From: Corythucha ciliata
Taxonomy: Eukaryota > Arthropoda > Insecta > Hemiptera > Tingidae
Assembly: GCA_038030265.1 (NCBI GenBank)
Contig: CM075939.1
Location: 48,279,253-48,343,252 of the forward strand
DNA: 64,000 nt
Direction of reading: 5' to 3'
Shown here piece after piece: positions 1-10,205 of this stretch (positions are counted from its first letter, which is position 1; each line of letters starts with the position of its first letter). The position numbers and the translations under genes were made by a program. Under the pieces are notes generated by a model, which saw only the letters and a program-made list of their open reading frames with translations, was not told the DNA's origin and ran no database searches.

Positions 1-580
1 TCAAGGAAATAGCCGTTCGTTCGGATTTGATAGTGACGTCTCGTGATGCGACCCCGTAGTTTGGGCTAAATTGATGGACAACGCTAAAGAGTGCCTTAAG
101 GCTATTTAAATCTATTAAATAAGCGAGTATTTGGGCTATTCACCGAAAAAAAAAAACTACAAAAAACATGTATCCAAGGCTGTCCACAAGGGACAATTCT
201 AGAATTCAATGGGAAATTTCACCCTAAAACCGAAGAATTTGAGTTCCTCGAGGGTCATCAAAAAGTCTGTACCTGTTGCCATTTATGGAGTCAAAAAGTC
301 AGCTTCTGCCCCGCCCCTCACCACAACAAACACTGCGGGATCAAATTGACGGATTCTGGGCGTTCCGGAACACAATTTTGTAGGGGGGGTCGCCTCATTC
401 GAAAAACAATTTCGCGGATAATGCACGCTACTCACTCGAAAAGCCTATTTTACAAGACTGTGTCCCTACTGCTATGTACGGCCCTTTCAACTCTAGCTGC
501 AAATCGCGCGACTCCCGCTCACGTAGGACGGGGGCCTTAGGTTGCTAGGATGTGGAAAAAAAATCGGTAACTCGCATCTG
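1..580. other. Non-coding leading segment with fragments of a degenerate repeat
   Basis: No gene recognised. From about 180 to 440 there are phrases of the type 'aatttcgcgg / aattttgtag' that belong to the same degenerate ~30-bp family seen at 1690-2100, 28180-28470, 31740-31980 and 52600-53370. The short open frame at 346-540 has no recognisable domain and overlaps this repeat. Confidence 0.4.
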
Positions 581-1165
581 AAAATGATAAAATCGTTCAT
601 TCTGGCCTGAAATCGAGAAAAAGCGTTCTTTCGTGGCTAAAATTGAGATAACACGCTGAAATTAAAAAAACCAAAAAAAACGCTCATTCGTGGGCAGTTT
701 AAAGAGAAAATTTGTTTAAAAAACCCTTAATCGGATAGAATTGAGAAAATGCTTTTATTCGCGGCTAAAATGGAGAAAAATGCTAATTAGCGGCAAAACT
801 TGAGATAAACGCTAATTTGTGGATTGAATTGAGAAAAAGCACTCGTTCCCAAAATGAGAAAACGGTAATCCACGGATTCTTGGGGTAACTTCGTGGCTTT
901 CATAGAGAAAAAGAGCCGATTCATATAAAATGGAGAAACGCTCTGATTTGTGGCTAGAATTGAATGAAAGCGCTAAAATTCGCAGCCAGTATTGAGACAA
1001 TGTGCTAATTTGGGGGTGAAATAGAGAAAAAGTGCTGATTCGGGGCCAAAAGGGAGAAAATTCACTCATTTGCGGTTAAATAGAGAACACTTCAACTTGA
1101 GGTTTCCGGAGGCAACTTCGTAAATTGAGATAAATGCGTAATTTGACGCAACGCAAAAAGTAAAT
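580..1165 (-). repeat. Degenerate ~30-bp tandem array (type A), reverse orientation
   Basis: Successive phrases such as 'gcggctaaaatggagaaaaa' recur at about 30-bp spacing. They are the reverse complement of the unit TTTTTCTCAATTTTAG + CCGCGAATTAGCGC found on the plus strand elsewhere in the window. Copies are heavily diverged. The minus-strand frame at 812-1069 is only a read-through of the array. Confidence 0.75.
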
Positions 1166-2116
1166 TTCTCGTTTATTTAGAGACTAAAAGGCCTTCTAAA
1201 TATTTCCGCCCCGGGCCCCGACAGGTGGAGGACCACCACATCTTTCAAACCCTAAATTTTTATGGGATTGACACTCATTTCGCGGAGGTTTTCACATTGA
1301 GAAATACAATTCCGCAGGATTGGCTTCCGAAACAGCTAAACTTGCGGGATTGACTCAAAAATACCACAAATCGCTAATCCATGGTGTAGGTGGGTGGCCC
1401 TTTTATTGCTGAAATGTATAGGAATTACCACACTAAATTAAGTTTGTGTGAGATGAAGACGCAACTTTTGAGCCATCACTCGTCCAGATCTGTCGAGAAT
1501 AAAAATGGACGACGGACGGACGACAGACGTCATACTGAAAATCGAGATTTAGGCCTTTTCGGGGTCCAGGAACACGAATCAGGTGTCAACTAATTTTTTT
1601 TTTTTTTTGCCATTACCAAACTTCCTTCCCTATGGGAACATGGAAGTAAAAATTAATTTAACTCCTTTGAGGCATCCATAAGAGCAATTCCGCTGGTTGG
1701 GCTCTTCCAAAGTTCAAATTTACTTGATCCGGCACTTACAGAAACCAAAAAAAACATCGAAAAAACGAGATGTCTCTCCACGACGGGCAACAGCCCAAAT
1801 TTTGCGAATCTGGCACGTCGGGAACCAATTTTGTGGGGTTACCTCTTTTAATAAGCCAAATTCACGGATTTCACACTTTCAAATTAAAACGTCCACGGAC
1901 ACGGTGTTTGCTCATTTTGAAGAGCAATGTCACGGATCTGGCTCCTTTTATAAACAATATTTCGAGCGGATGGCCCATTAAACACCAATTTTGCGGGACT
2001 GACTCACCCCTAAAAAAAAAGAACAATTTCGTCGGTTTGGCCCACACGAAGAGCCAATTTTTCGAGTTCGCGGAGCTGGCCCACTTAAAGAATAGAATAT
2101 CACGGCGTCGAGGGCA
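1165..2116. repeat. Diverged repeat tract with type B units
   Basis: From about 1240-1340 and 1690-2110 the sequence is built of degenerate phrases like 'aattttgcgggactgactca' spaced about 30 bp apart (type B array). The overlapping open frames at 1697-1981 and 1770-2120 read through these repeats and show no domain. The part between 1340 and 1690 holds nothing I recognise. Confidence 0.5.
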
Positions 2117-2119
2117 TTA

Positions 2120-2260
2120 AGGCCCGTTTACAAGCTCTATGTTTTCGTTGTGTGGTGTCTATGCAACCTATCAAAATGCTTCATTTTTCGAGGGAATACT
2201 TACATTTGTTTGGTTGCATAGACTCCACACAACGCAAACATAGAGCTTGTGAACGGGCCT
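2120..2260. mobile_element. Hairpin MITE, PIF/Harbinger-like (TTA duplication)
   Basis: A 141-bp near-perfect hairpin. The left arm starts AGGCCCGTTTACAAGCTC and the right arm ends with its reverse complement; arms are about 48 bp. TTA is duplicated at 2117-2119 and 2261-2263, a 3-bp TWA-type target as in the PIF/Harbinger superfamily. It has no coding capacity. It is related in style, and slightly at the tip, to the MITEs at 9308-9434, 56804-56988 and 58677-58814. Confidence 0.8.
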
Positions 2261-2263
2261 TTA

Positions 2264-2800
2264 GAAAGCAATGTAACGTGTCTGGATCATTAGAAAAAGA
2301 GTAATTTTGCAGATATCATGACATAAGAACAAAACTTCGCTCTGCCGACCCGTTTGCAGAGTTTGTTGCAATCTGTGTGTTCGCGGCTTTTCTTGACTCT
2401 CACTCCCCCTCTCCCTGAGGGTGCACATATCTTTCGCGTCGCACATATCGTGTCGCGTACCACCTGGGACCGTCATGGGAATTTATATCTGTCAGCAGGT
2501 TTTTTGAAGCAACCTCACGGCTCTTCTTCATTTTACAATAGACGATGCAGACACATCTTAAGATTATGCCTCTCACCCACGCCCTACAAAAGGACTGTGA
2601 TATCACTAAACGGGTTATTTAGCCATCAAAAAAGCCATAAAAATTTATCGAGTTCGAGAAACTGGGTTTGCGGTCCGGAAAAGAGGAAATTTGCCCACGA
2701 ATTTTCGTGGTTTTAGCCATTCAGCTCACAAACTGACTAACCACTTCAGAAAGGGTCATTTATCCAATAGAAATCGTGTCACCAAGCTTGGTCAAAAGAC
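2264..2800. other. Intergenic segment, nothing recognised
   Basis: Short overlapping open frames on both strands (for example 2354-2716 plus and 2400-2606 minus) show no domain. A few type B repeat phrases occur from 2620 to 2770. Nothing here supports a gene. Confidence 0.35.
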
Positions 2801-3900
2801 CGTTAGAACCCCCAGACAGCAATCGACACGTAGCGTGGGGCTCCCTGGGGGCGGTCTAGACTCTGTAGCGTTTCTTGCTGGAGTATGTGGACTCTGGGTA
2901 TTCGATCCTGACTGGTTGGTATAAGGCTGACTCTGACCAAGGCCTCTTGTCCCCGCTCGTTCTTTTTTCGACCAGCGGTGCGGGAAACCTTACGGCAACC
3001 TTCCAAGCTCGACTCCGTTGAGAAGACTCCGGACGCTTGTTGAAGCGGACATCCTATTGTGGATCAGACCGCCCCTGGTTGAAATCGTCAGTTGAACTGA
3101 CGTACACATAACCTCGGACCGGCTGGATAACCTTGCGGGAACCTTCCGAGCTCGATCCGGGCGCTTGTTGAACGACACCTGACTGGACTGAGCCGATCAA
3201 GACCGATCGACGCCATCGGTCAACTCCGAGACCTACGGACAGCACCAAGGGGCACTAACGGACCGTTAGCCCGAAAGTCTGCCCATAACGCCGAGGGATG
3301 CTAATCAACCGTCAACAGCAAGACCCGGCGGGTAACTCAGCGACCCCACGGCAAGAGGAAGTGCGAACAGCGCGAAGGAACGCTAACATACCACCAGCCG
3401 CAAGCTCCGCGCCCGGAAGTACGACCAACGCCCGGAAACCGTCAAAGAAGACAAATATTATTATTTTTCCCGAACAAAATTGTAAAGCAGTTGTATTATA
3501 TTGAGAATATATTGGGGCCTGTTACCCAAAGCAAACAACAGATGGCGACCGTTTAATTTCTTGCATCTTCAACCCTCATCTTCGGATCGTCTGAACGACC
3601 CCCCATTAAGCCACACCACGTCAATGTCAATCGATTCCGAAAAACTGGGCTTTCTGCCTAGTAAGAGGAAATTCACCAAAAAGATTCCTGGCTGGAGCAA
3701 TTTAGCCAAAAAAAATCTCACTGTCGACTTCACGAAGGAATATTTCTTTACCAAAGTCATAACATAGCCTATAAAGCCCCCCCCCCCCTCCCTGGGGGCA
3801 GAGAGACCGAGGGACCCCCAATCGACACGTATCTTGGGGGAGGTTGGTGGTCATCGTCGTTTTTCACGGGACAACAGTCGATTATTAGGCAACCAGAGAA
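2800..3900. other. GC-rich, internally repetitive segment of unknown origin
   Basis: Base composition is clearly richer in G+C than its surroundings from about 2800 to 3460. The phrase 'aaccttcc(a/g)agctcga' occurs near 2998 and 3139, and 'cgcttgttgaa' near 3032 and 3161, so part of it is a diverged internal duplication. The phrase 'aatcgacacgta' with flanking G runs occurs near 2820 and again near 3820, bracketing the segment. The frame at 3298-3504 is low complexity (Q, R, A, S, T, P). It may be a transposon remnant; I cannot assign it. Confidence 0.4.
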
Positions 3901-3954
3901 AAGAAAATCCCCAGAAATTCACAGTAATCAAAAAGGTAAGTCATCGACCAAAAC

Positions 3955-4493
3955 TCACTCATTCATTCGTCCCCCACCCCCACGACCTAGAAACGGCAAA
4001 CTGAGCCCCACAATTTCACCGGGCACAAAATGAATTGTAGAGGCCGGACCTTCCGCTCTGGATAACCACTCGAATATGAAAAAATTTCGGAACAACACTC
4101 ACCTAATTGCAAGTCCTATGGTCGCGGGTGCCTGTGCCTTGGCCGTAGACGAATTCATACCGTACTCCGCCAAAGTCTTAGTATCCTCCATGACGGTGTC
4201 ATCTTTATGGTGCAACTCTTGGTTTTCAGGTGGTACTTTCAAAATTCCTGCGACACAGGACAACTTAGGCTACCAGTGGTCGAAACGGTGAGAGCGCTTA
4301 CCTTCGATTATCTTTTTAAGTTCAAAAATCGTTGTATTGTCCTTACAGTCGGTAAAAATGGTCAGCTTTTTCCGTCGTATCATCAAAAAGACATCCTGTC
4401 GGAGAATGGATTGAGAGACAAAAGTTAGCGATGACAAGGGAAAGAAATCAGGAAGGTGAAGGCGCCGAATTAAGAGGTGGATATTGTTACCAT
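3955..4493 (-). CDS. Elongin-B-like protein (ubiquitin-like subunit) with atypical C-terminus
   Basis: Four coding exons on the minus strand: 4493-4491 (the ATG alone, followed by donor GTAACA), 4395-4302, 4247-4103 and 4057-3955. All junctions are GT-AG and the frame is continuous, giving about 114 residues. Exon 2 begins [16 protein letters not shown] and matches the ubiquitin-like fold of Elongin B, the adaptor that pairs with Elongin C in the Elongin (SIII) complex and in CUL2/CUL5 E3 ligases. Exon 3 keeps the GILK.PP, KTLAEYG and [13 protein letters not shown] blocks, but with unusual substitutions ([10 protein letters not shown]). The last exon should encode the conserved SSPPELPDVMK tail; instead it reads as a short unrelated, glycine-rich ending. 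A first exon holding only the start codon is inferred from Kozak context and donor. It may be a diverged paralogue, an alternative isoform, or an early pseudogene. Confidence 0.72.
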
Positions 4494-4952
4494 TTTGGTG
4501 GTATCTAAAGAGTACAACGAGCTTTCAACGCCTAAAATAAGTAAAAACTATACAAAAAAAGGTCAAATTACTTAATTTTAATTTGTGTTCACTTCACAAG
4601 TTCACACGCCTATTAAGATTGATAGGCAACCTTACTAAGGAGGAAGCCTGGATGGAAGGTTCTGACGCGACTACTGAAGAGGGTGGGGCGAAGGTAGGGG
4701 CATAAATAAATTGACCGTTACAAACCCTCGTCTTTGCTTCTCTGTCGACGTAATAAACGTCTTCTTGCTTGACATTTCTAAGGGGCATTTTTAATTTAGG
4801 GCTAAAATAAATCTAAATAAGCACTAATTAAAGAAAACGAGCTACGAAATAAAGGGAAAAAATGGGAATGACTAACAAATTGGAGTGGAAAACATTTTTG
4901 TATTACAAAAAAACAAAAAAATTACAAACTAAAAAGAGAAGGCGCAGTCTTC
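4494..4952. other. Short intergenic gap between NDC1 and the elongin-B-like gene
   Basis: This 459-bp gap separates the NDC1 stop codon from the elongin-B-like start on the same strand. It presumably holds the NDC1 3' end and the downstream promoter/5' UTR. A minus-strand frame at 4788-4594 (64 codons, ATG start) has no recognisable domain; it could be an upstream frame or chance. I see no clear AATAAA for NDC1. Confidence 0.4.
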
Positions 4953-6885
4953 TTATTTTTCAAAAGCCAAAAATGGGCGAAGGGCGCTCAGAGTCTCCTT
5001 ACTCAGTCCCAGTTCATACACGAACGGTTTGTAGATGGTGGCAATGCGGTAGAGGGCTCGATGAGAGGCCGCTTTGTGAGCGGCTAAAAATTGACGTCCT
5101 GGCTCCGACGGACAGCCAAGGAGGTTGGCACGGGTCACGGCTTCGTCAAATTTCAACAGGCCGTTTATAATTTGAGGGAGGTCAGTTTGAACAACACCGT
5201 AGGTGTCTTCGGTGAGTGAGGCGACGGCCAGTAGGGATAGACAGTCAACGGCCCAAATAACCTGAAAGTGAATGATTCTTGGGTTGAAAAATTGTGAGGG
5301 AAACTGAGGGGGTTGGTACTGACTGGACAAGAGTTTGTTAGTATGTAACACAAGTAAACGTCGGGACGAGTGCTGAACAGAAAGTGGATGATAGGCATGT
5401 TGACGAGGCGATTGAACCAAGAGTCAACCCACGCGCGGAAGCGATACGAGAACTGGTACCATTTCACTAGGATATTCCTCTGGAACAATTATTTTAAAAA
5501 TCAAACGTAGCTCCAAAAAAAAAACCCCCTAAAATTCGTCTTACCCGAACAGGTGAACCTTGGTGGTAATGATGACGACTTGCCGATAAAGGCGACCGAA
5601 TCGTCGTATTGGGCGTAATGAACCGAGTCGGCGTGGAAACGACGACCGTTGCACGAGAGTCGGGTGAGTACAGCGGAGCGGCTGTCACTCGTTGTGCGAA
5701 CCAATTGACACGCGACAGACACTGGAGAACGATCGATGTCCAAAAAACAGGGTGACCACCGGGTTGCGACAGGGCTAAAATTTGAGATCGTCGCTCTTTG
5801 GACTCGGCGCTGAGTGACCGGAGATCTTCAAAGGCCAAATGTTGTACGATTGGAGAACGGGATCCGTCTAGAGCTTCGTCTAGGCTCAGCTGAAACATTT
5901 GAGACAGTTATAATGAGCGCGATCTAACCGCACTGCTGGGTTGATACTCACACGTCCGAACTGTTTTTCAACTGGGAACGATTTCCGTTCTGTGAGAAAC
6001 ACGTTCAAGAAAAACTGTACAGTGTCTGCGGCTGCATTAATCAACACAGACAGAAACCAAAGATGGAAGATTCTCCGAGGAGATAACAAAGGGCAGAATG
6101 ATGATAAATTTTCTGGTCCGACAGCCCTACCAGTCAACGCAGAAGCGAAATACCTGAATAATGATTGTCATTAATGGCCATGTCATCCCGAAAACTCATC
6201 ATACACACCTTAAGTGCTGTCCACAACAGTAAAAAAGAATCAAAAAAGACAAATTTGCCACCAACAAGTGGCCCAAAGAGGAACGAAGCTTAGGAATGAA
6301 CTGAGTTTTTACTCGAGCCAGTTTTGCCGCTTGAATCACCGGGAACCGTATACTTCTAAAACCAGTCGCTGTCGCACTGTACTCAAGCCCAAATCTCGCG
6401 ACTCCACTCCATAAACACCCAAATAAAAAGAAAAGATGCTCTTCATTGTACATCACGTCACCATCTTTCGCGACAACAAACGACGGGTACAGACCGGACC
6501 AATTGAGCAGGACGAGGCACAGCAAACTCGCCGACAGAATGTGCAGAACGAGGAGAGCAAAGTTTTTGGCGGATAGAACGTGTACGGCGAGACTAAACCG
6601 AGTCGAATAGTAAGGGACTGGTTCAACGTACGGACTGATGTGAGCGAACAGTTGAGCGGCAACGCCGAGGCTCAATGGGAACAGGTAGAGCCAGGATGAC
6701 CAGTTTGTCATTCGGCGAAGACTCGTCGTCAACCATTCAAAAGGGTGGACAGGGTCAAAGGACGCGACTAGAACGAAAATAGCTGACAAAATCCACAGGA
6801 CAACGACGGAGCAACACGCGGCCCACGACACTCGTCGAAGTATCAATTGTTTTTCTCCCGCATCTCTGTCGGCGACAAACGCCAT
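4953..6885 (-). CDS. NDC1: Nucleoporin NDC1 (transmembrane nucleoporin / spindle-pole anchor)
   Basis: Five exons on the minus strand: 6885-6209, 6072-5952, 5889-5545, 5479-5324 and 5261-4953, all with GT-AG introns and continuous phase. The product is about 535 residues, near the size of other insect NDC1 proteins and shorter than the vertebrate ~670. NDC1 is a multi-pass protein of the pore membrane that anchors the nuclear pore complex. The first exon (about 225 residues) holds several hydrophobic segments. Exon 2 contains the diagnostic FLTERKSFPVE; exon 3 has HLAFEDLRSLS and LALSQPGGHP, then a Ser/Thr-rich linker; exons 4-5 carry the soluble C-terminal domain, including SLTEDTYGVVQTDLP. 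The exon 4/5 junction (Pro|Val, 62-bp intron) was chosen because it keeps family spacing. No frameshift seen; probably functional. Confidence 0.9.
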
Positions 6886-7241
6886 CGCTTCACTTTAGTA
6901 AAACACCAGTTTGAAATACACAAAAACTGGACGAAATTCGAAGAAAATTTAACTCATATTAACACTATCAACGGCACAAAAGGCATACCGGCTATCACAG
7001 AGCTCCCCCGGAAGAAGAAATGGCTCGAGCAAAAACTGGTAGGTTTCAACTGTTATACTTCTCAATTTGGCGCTTCCTCCAACGGTCTGAGCCGGGCCTA
7101 GCGTTCTAGCGACGTTTTCTTTTGGAAAACCCGACAAAATTTCCCCAAATTTTAATGGACAACAAATTTTCTTTTTATACCCACCCAGGGCCGTGACGAA
7201 ATTGGATTCTGTGAGTGTCAAGAGCATAATAATTAGGTTTT
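6886..7241. promoter_or_regulatory. Region upstream of NDC1 (presumed promoter/5' UTR)
   Basis: This is 356 bp between the NDC1 start codon and the outer end of transposon Tn-E. It should hold the NDC1 promoter. I see no convincing TATA box or initiator. The position is inferred only from gene orientation. Confidence 0.3.
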
Positions 7242-7363
7242 CCCAGATAGCAAGCAATATCCTAGGAATGTTCCCACATTCTTCGATTTCGAATGTGAAT
7301 AATCTGAACAACATGAGATTATTCTTATATTATATAAGTTTTCCTAGAATATTCTGAAACTAA

Positions 7364-7688
7364 ATGATTCGATTATCCTTAGGTGGGTTCAAAAGGATTA
7401 TGCCTGGAACATTCGTAGCGGAACATGATTATCTTATTTTGAATAATTAACCTAGGTATGTTCTTTTAGCAGTTTCTAAGAATTAAATGTTACATCCATC
7501 GATCTCCGTAATTTTTGTCGTGAGATTGATGCCGGCATAAAGCCGTTTCGGTTTTTATTTGAAATTAGAAATCCCAAATAAATGCTGAGGTTCAGTTTCA
7601 CTTTTTTTTAGTGCATTTCATTCAAAAAATACACTATTGGTCTCGCCCTGATAATCGCACATGTGGGTTATGATACTTTTTATTATTA

Positions 7689-7726
<38 letters not shown>

Positions 7727-7922
7727 GCATTGACTACTGAGGCCACTAGCCTTCACGCAAGTAGGCATTTCAATTACATTCTATATTCTCTGTTCTGCGT
7801 CTGTCAGCCTCCGCTCATGGCTTCAAGGCATTATTATTATTATTCGAAACAAGATGATCATGTTCCGCTACGAATGTTCCAGGCATAATCTTTTTGAACC
7901 CACCTAAGGATAATCGAATCAT
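7364..7922. repeat. Long inverted repeat inside Tn-E
   Basis: The segment at 7364-7445 (containing 'ggtgggttcaaaaggattat') is repeated in reverse complement at 7842-7922. The loop is about 400 bp and contains a run of about 35 T at 7690-7724 and short TAT/ATT repeats. It could be an older element inserted in Tn-E or an extended subterminal structure. Confidence 0.7.
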
Positions 7923-7989
7923 ATAGTAACAGAATATTAGGATTTATTATTTAATAAGTATATAAGGTTATTGGACGGACCAGCGTCAT

Positions 7990-8765
7990 CGGTTTCGTTT
8001 CTTGAAAAAAAAAAATGCAAAGGTTTCCATTTCACCATCCATCTCACCCACTCGATCCCTATCCACACTCAAACATTAAAAGTTCGTACCCTGTTCTTAT
8101 ATTATGATGTGTGCTTGTGTGGTGTTGATCGGTAAAGTTCGTGTCAGTGGGTTTAGTGGTGGGAGGTCTTCGACTCTCCGATTCGTCCATTTTGCTCTCC
8201 TCTCTACGACAGACGCGGGAACTCTTTCTTAACTTTCTGGTTCTTTCTACAAGCACAATTCAACGTGGCTCGAGCCCATCTAGTTTTTCTCGCGTTTTTC
8301 TTCTCGAATTTTCTTCGGCCACGCCTAAAATTGGAAAACGTCACATCATTTGATTTGCAGGTAAGGCGACAATTTGCTTGTTAACCTTTAAATCTGATTG
8401 TACATGTTTGTTTAATGTAATTTGCAGGTGCAAGTTTCACGACTAATTCGTCATTAATTGGTCCTACGTCGATATTTATTTTTCTGCCTGTCAACTTTTC
8501 TCAGCGACCAATTTTCGGTGATCGAGCCAGTAGCTACAAGTAATATACTGAAGTAAAGTGTGTATTTCGGATTGTACGATAATTGTGGGATTTTGTTTTC
8601 AGGCCCGCGTCGTCTATGTCCCATCGCCGCGGCGTCGTACTATTTTCTTGGCGTTCTGTTAGTGTGTAGTTGTTTCTCAGCGTGTTTTTTTTTTTTTGTT
8701 GTAGTGTCAGTATTTTTTCATTCGTTTCCAAATTGTATGCATCATGAATTAAAAATAAAGTAAAA
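7990..8765 (+). other. Unique-looking cargo inside Tn-E, function unknown
   Basis: Between the AT-rich ends of Tn-E lies a stretch of normal complexity with potential splice signals (for example TTTGCAG near 8354-8360 followed by GTAAGG, and TTTTCAG ending at 8602) and an AATAAA at 8754. The plus-strand frame at 8560-8763 is hydrophobic and has no domain I recognise. It might be a captured host exon or UTR; this is inference only. Confidence 0.3.
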
Positions 8766-9117
8766 TAATTCTGTTCCGTGCGAATATTCTTTTGGAACAT
8801 TCACGGAATATATACAACATGTCCCGTTTGGACCTCCTTACAATATTCGTACCCGACACTATATATCTGAATGTTCTAGAGCGATTCTAAAAAAACATTC
8901 TTTGAACGTTCAAACTTATCGTTCTGAATATATTCCACGAATCTTCTAGTAGAATATTCCGTTGGAACATTCACGGATTATATACAACCTGTCCCGTCTG
9001 GACCTCCATACAATATTCGCAAAAAAACCAATATCTTCCACGAATATTCTTGGAAAAAAGGTAAATTCCAAAAAGATAATCAAGGAACATTCGGGTAATA
9101 TTTCCTTGCTATCTGGG

Positions 9118-9228
9118 TGAAAGCCAGTGCCAGACCTCCAACTATCAGGGCCCGGGGCGGACATCACTAGGAGCCTTCGCCCCGAGAGAAAATAATATAA
9201 TTTTTATACGTAGCGTTAAAATACGTGT
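9118..9228. repeat. Short fragment of dispersed repeat module
   Basis: The phrase 'gggcccggggcgga' here is the same kind of module seen near 34361 and 28500, at the borders of the type A arrays. It lies between Tn-E and the LTR element. Confidence 0.4.
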
Positions 9229-9233
9229 CTTTC
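9229..9233. other. Target-site duplication CTTTC, left copy
   Basis: CTTTC at 9229-9233 directly precedes the TGT start of the 5' LTR. The identical pentamer follows the 3' LTR at 19996-20000. A 5-bp duplication fits Ty3/gypsy integration. Confidence 0.9.
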
Positions 9234-9502
9234 TGTGGTGATAATATCATATATTTCGGGTTGTAAATAAAATCAGTATTGAACTTGTCCTTGACTTGTA
9301 TTACTATTGCCCGTATTTATGAACGTTCCTTGACATTAAGGAACCCTTGAAATTCATTAAAACAGATGTTTTTATTATGATCAAAACTGTTCTCAACGGT
9401 TCCTTGACTCAAGGAACGTTCATAAATACGGCCCTACGTCTAAGAAGAGACAGTCATTACAACTACCTGTCTCTCTCGGAGGTGAGACCACAGGACCAAA
9501 CA
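9234..9502 (+). repeat. 5' LTR of the gypsy element, split by a MITE
   Basis: TGT...ACA. Without the insertion at 9308-9434 it matches the 3' LTR nearly base for base. Compared with the 3' LTR it lacks 5 bp just after the first TGT. AATAAA at 9267-9272 (in 'gtaaataaaatc') is a possible polyadenylation signal shared by both LTRs. Confidence 0.9.
9308..9434. mobile_element. Harbinger-like MITE inside the 5' LTR (copy 1)
   Basis: A hairpin starting TGCCCGTATTTATGAACG and ending in the reverse complement. It interrupts the 5' LTR between bases that are adjacent in the 3' LTR, so the empty site is directly visible. Flanks are TAT and TAC against a single TAT in the 3' LTR, i.e. a 3-bp duplication with one change. 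A second copy with a clean TAA duplication is at 58677-58814. Confidence 0.88.
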
Positions 9503-9512
9503 TGGTGTCAGG
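9503..9512 (+). promoter_or_regulatory. Primer binding site, tRNA-Leu type
   Basis: TGGTGTCAGG immediately follows the 5' LTR. It is complementary to the 3' end (CCTGACACCA) of animal tRNA-Leu. The gag start codon is only 16 bp further on, an unusually short leader. Confidence 0.75.
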
Positions 9513-9528
9513 TTTACACGGTCGAAAC

Positions 9529-9755
9529 ATGACTCCCCCAGAAAGATTGAACTTTCTTTGCCCGGAGTGGATGAGTTGGAAACGACACTGGGACCGGTAC
9601 CGAACGGGAACATTCCTGGATCAATTGCCCGAGAAGTATCAAGGGAACCAACTAGTCTACCACTTGGGCCCTGACGCCGAAGACTTGCTCAAAAGGTTCA
9701 ATTTGTCAGAGAGGGAATTGGAAAACTATTGGCTCGTTCTGGAAAAGTTTGACCA
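9529..9755 (+). pseudogene. gag, N-terminal part (interrupted)
   Basis: The frame opens at ATG 9529 (MTPPERLNFLCPEW...) and has the arrangement usual in gypsy gag N-terminal/capsid regions, with tryptophans in WMSWKRHW and the block FNLSERELENYW. It is cut at 9756-9757 by transposon Tn-B. The same frame resumes at 16428 after the transposon and one copy of the 2-bp duplication. Gag would form the particle that packages element RNA. Confidence 0.8.
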
Positions 9756-9784
9756 GCCCCAGTCAGCAAGCAAACATTTATAAA

Positions 9785-10205
9785 ATGTTTGTCCAAAACG
9801 TTTAAAACACATAAATCAAATCATTTAAATAAATATTATATAAACATGTTAATGGCCGCTTTTTGCAGCAAAAAAAAACCTTTTTTAAAGGGTTTAAAAA
9901 AGGTTTTAAAAACGATTAAAAAGCGTTTTAAAAAGTTGTTTCATAAAACGTATAAAAAACATTTTATTCAACATTTGAAATAATGTTTTTAAAAGATTTT
10001 AAAGCCGTTGTAAAACTTTGAAATAAAACGTTCAAAAAACGTTTTGTGAGTAACTCACATTTATATTTTTTAATACTATAAATTAAAGGTGTTTAAAAAC
10101 CTTTAAAAAATATAAGCGTTCTGTTAATTAAACGTGTATTACACGTTTATTTGACTTGTAAAACATGTTTATTAAACGTGTGAGACACGTTTATTAGACG
10201 TGTTT
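9785..10205. repeat. Left subterminal repeat zone of Tn-B
   Basis: AT-rich, dense in variants of AAACGTTTTAAAA and in GTGTATTACACGTTTATT-like phrases (10130-10215). Matching motifs occur at 12240-12505 and 15003-15275. The plus frame at 9789-9983 is a lysine-rich read-through, not a gene. Confidence 0.75.

Larger units (their letters stand above)
7242..9117. mobile_element. Tn-E: DNA transposon with CCCAGATAGCAAG termini
   Basis: Starts CCCAGATAGCAAG (7242-7254) and ends with the exact reverse complement (9105-9117), 1,876 bp. The flanking dinucleotides are TT and TG, so a 2-bp duplication would need one later change. Both ends carry many copies of short motifs related to GAATATTC/GAACATTC (7250-7480 and 8770-9105), that is, subterminal repeats. 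Inside is an 80-bp-armed inverted repeat (7364-7445 against 7842-7922). No transposase is visible, so it is non-autonomous. Its tips are nearly those of Tn-B and Tn-C. Confidence 0.8.

Noticed and set aside
4594..4788. 64-codon minus-strand frame between NDC1 and the elongin-B-like gene
   Set aside because: Has an ATG in fair context but no family match; could be an upstream frame in a 5' UTR. Too weak to list as a gene.
5281..5345. Possible alternative intron border in NDC1 using 'tactaac' as a branch point and 'tcttgtccag' as acceptor
   Set aside because: It would need a donor only about 37 bp upstream and breaks the family spacing; the GTCAGT...TTTCAG intron fits better.
5501..5743. 80-codon minus-strand frame overlapping NDC1 exon 3
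   Set aside because: A shadow of NDC1 in another frame; the adopted frame matches the family and joins both neighbouring exons in phase.
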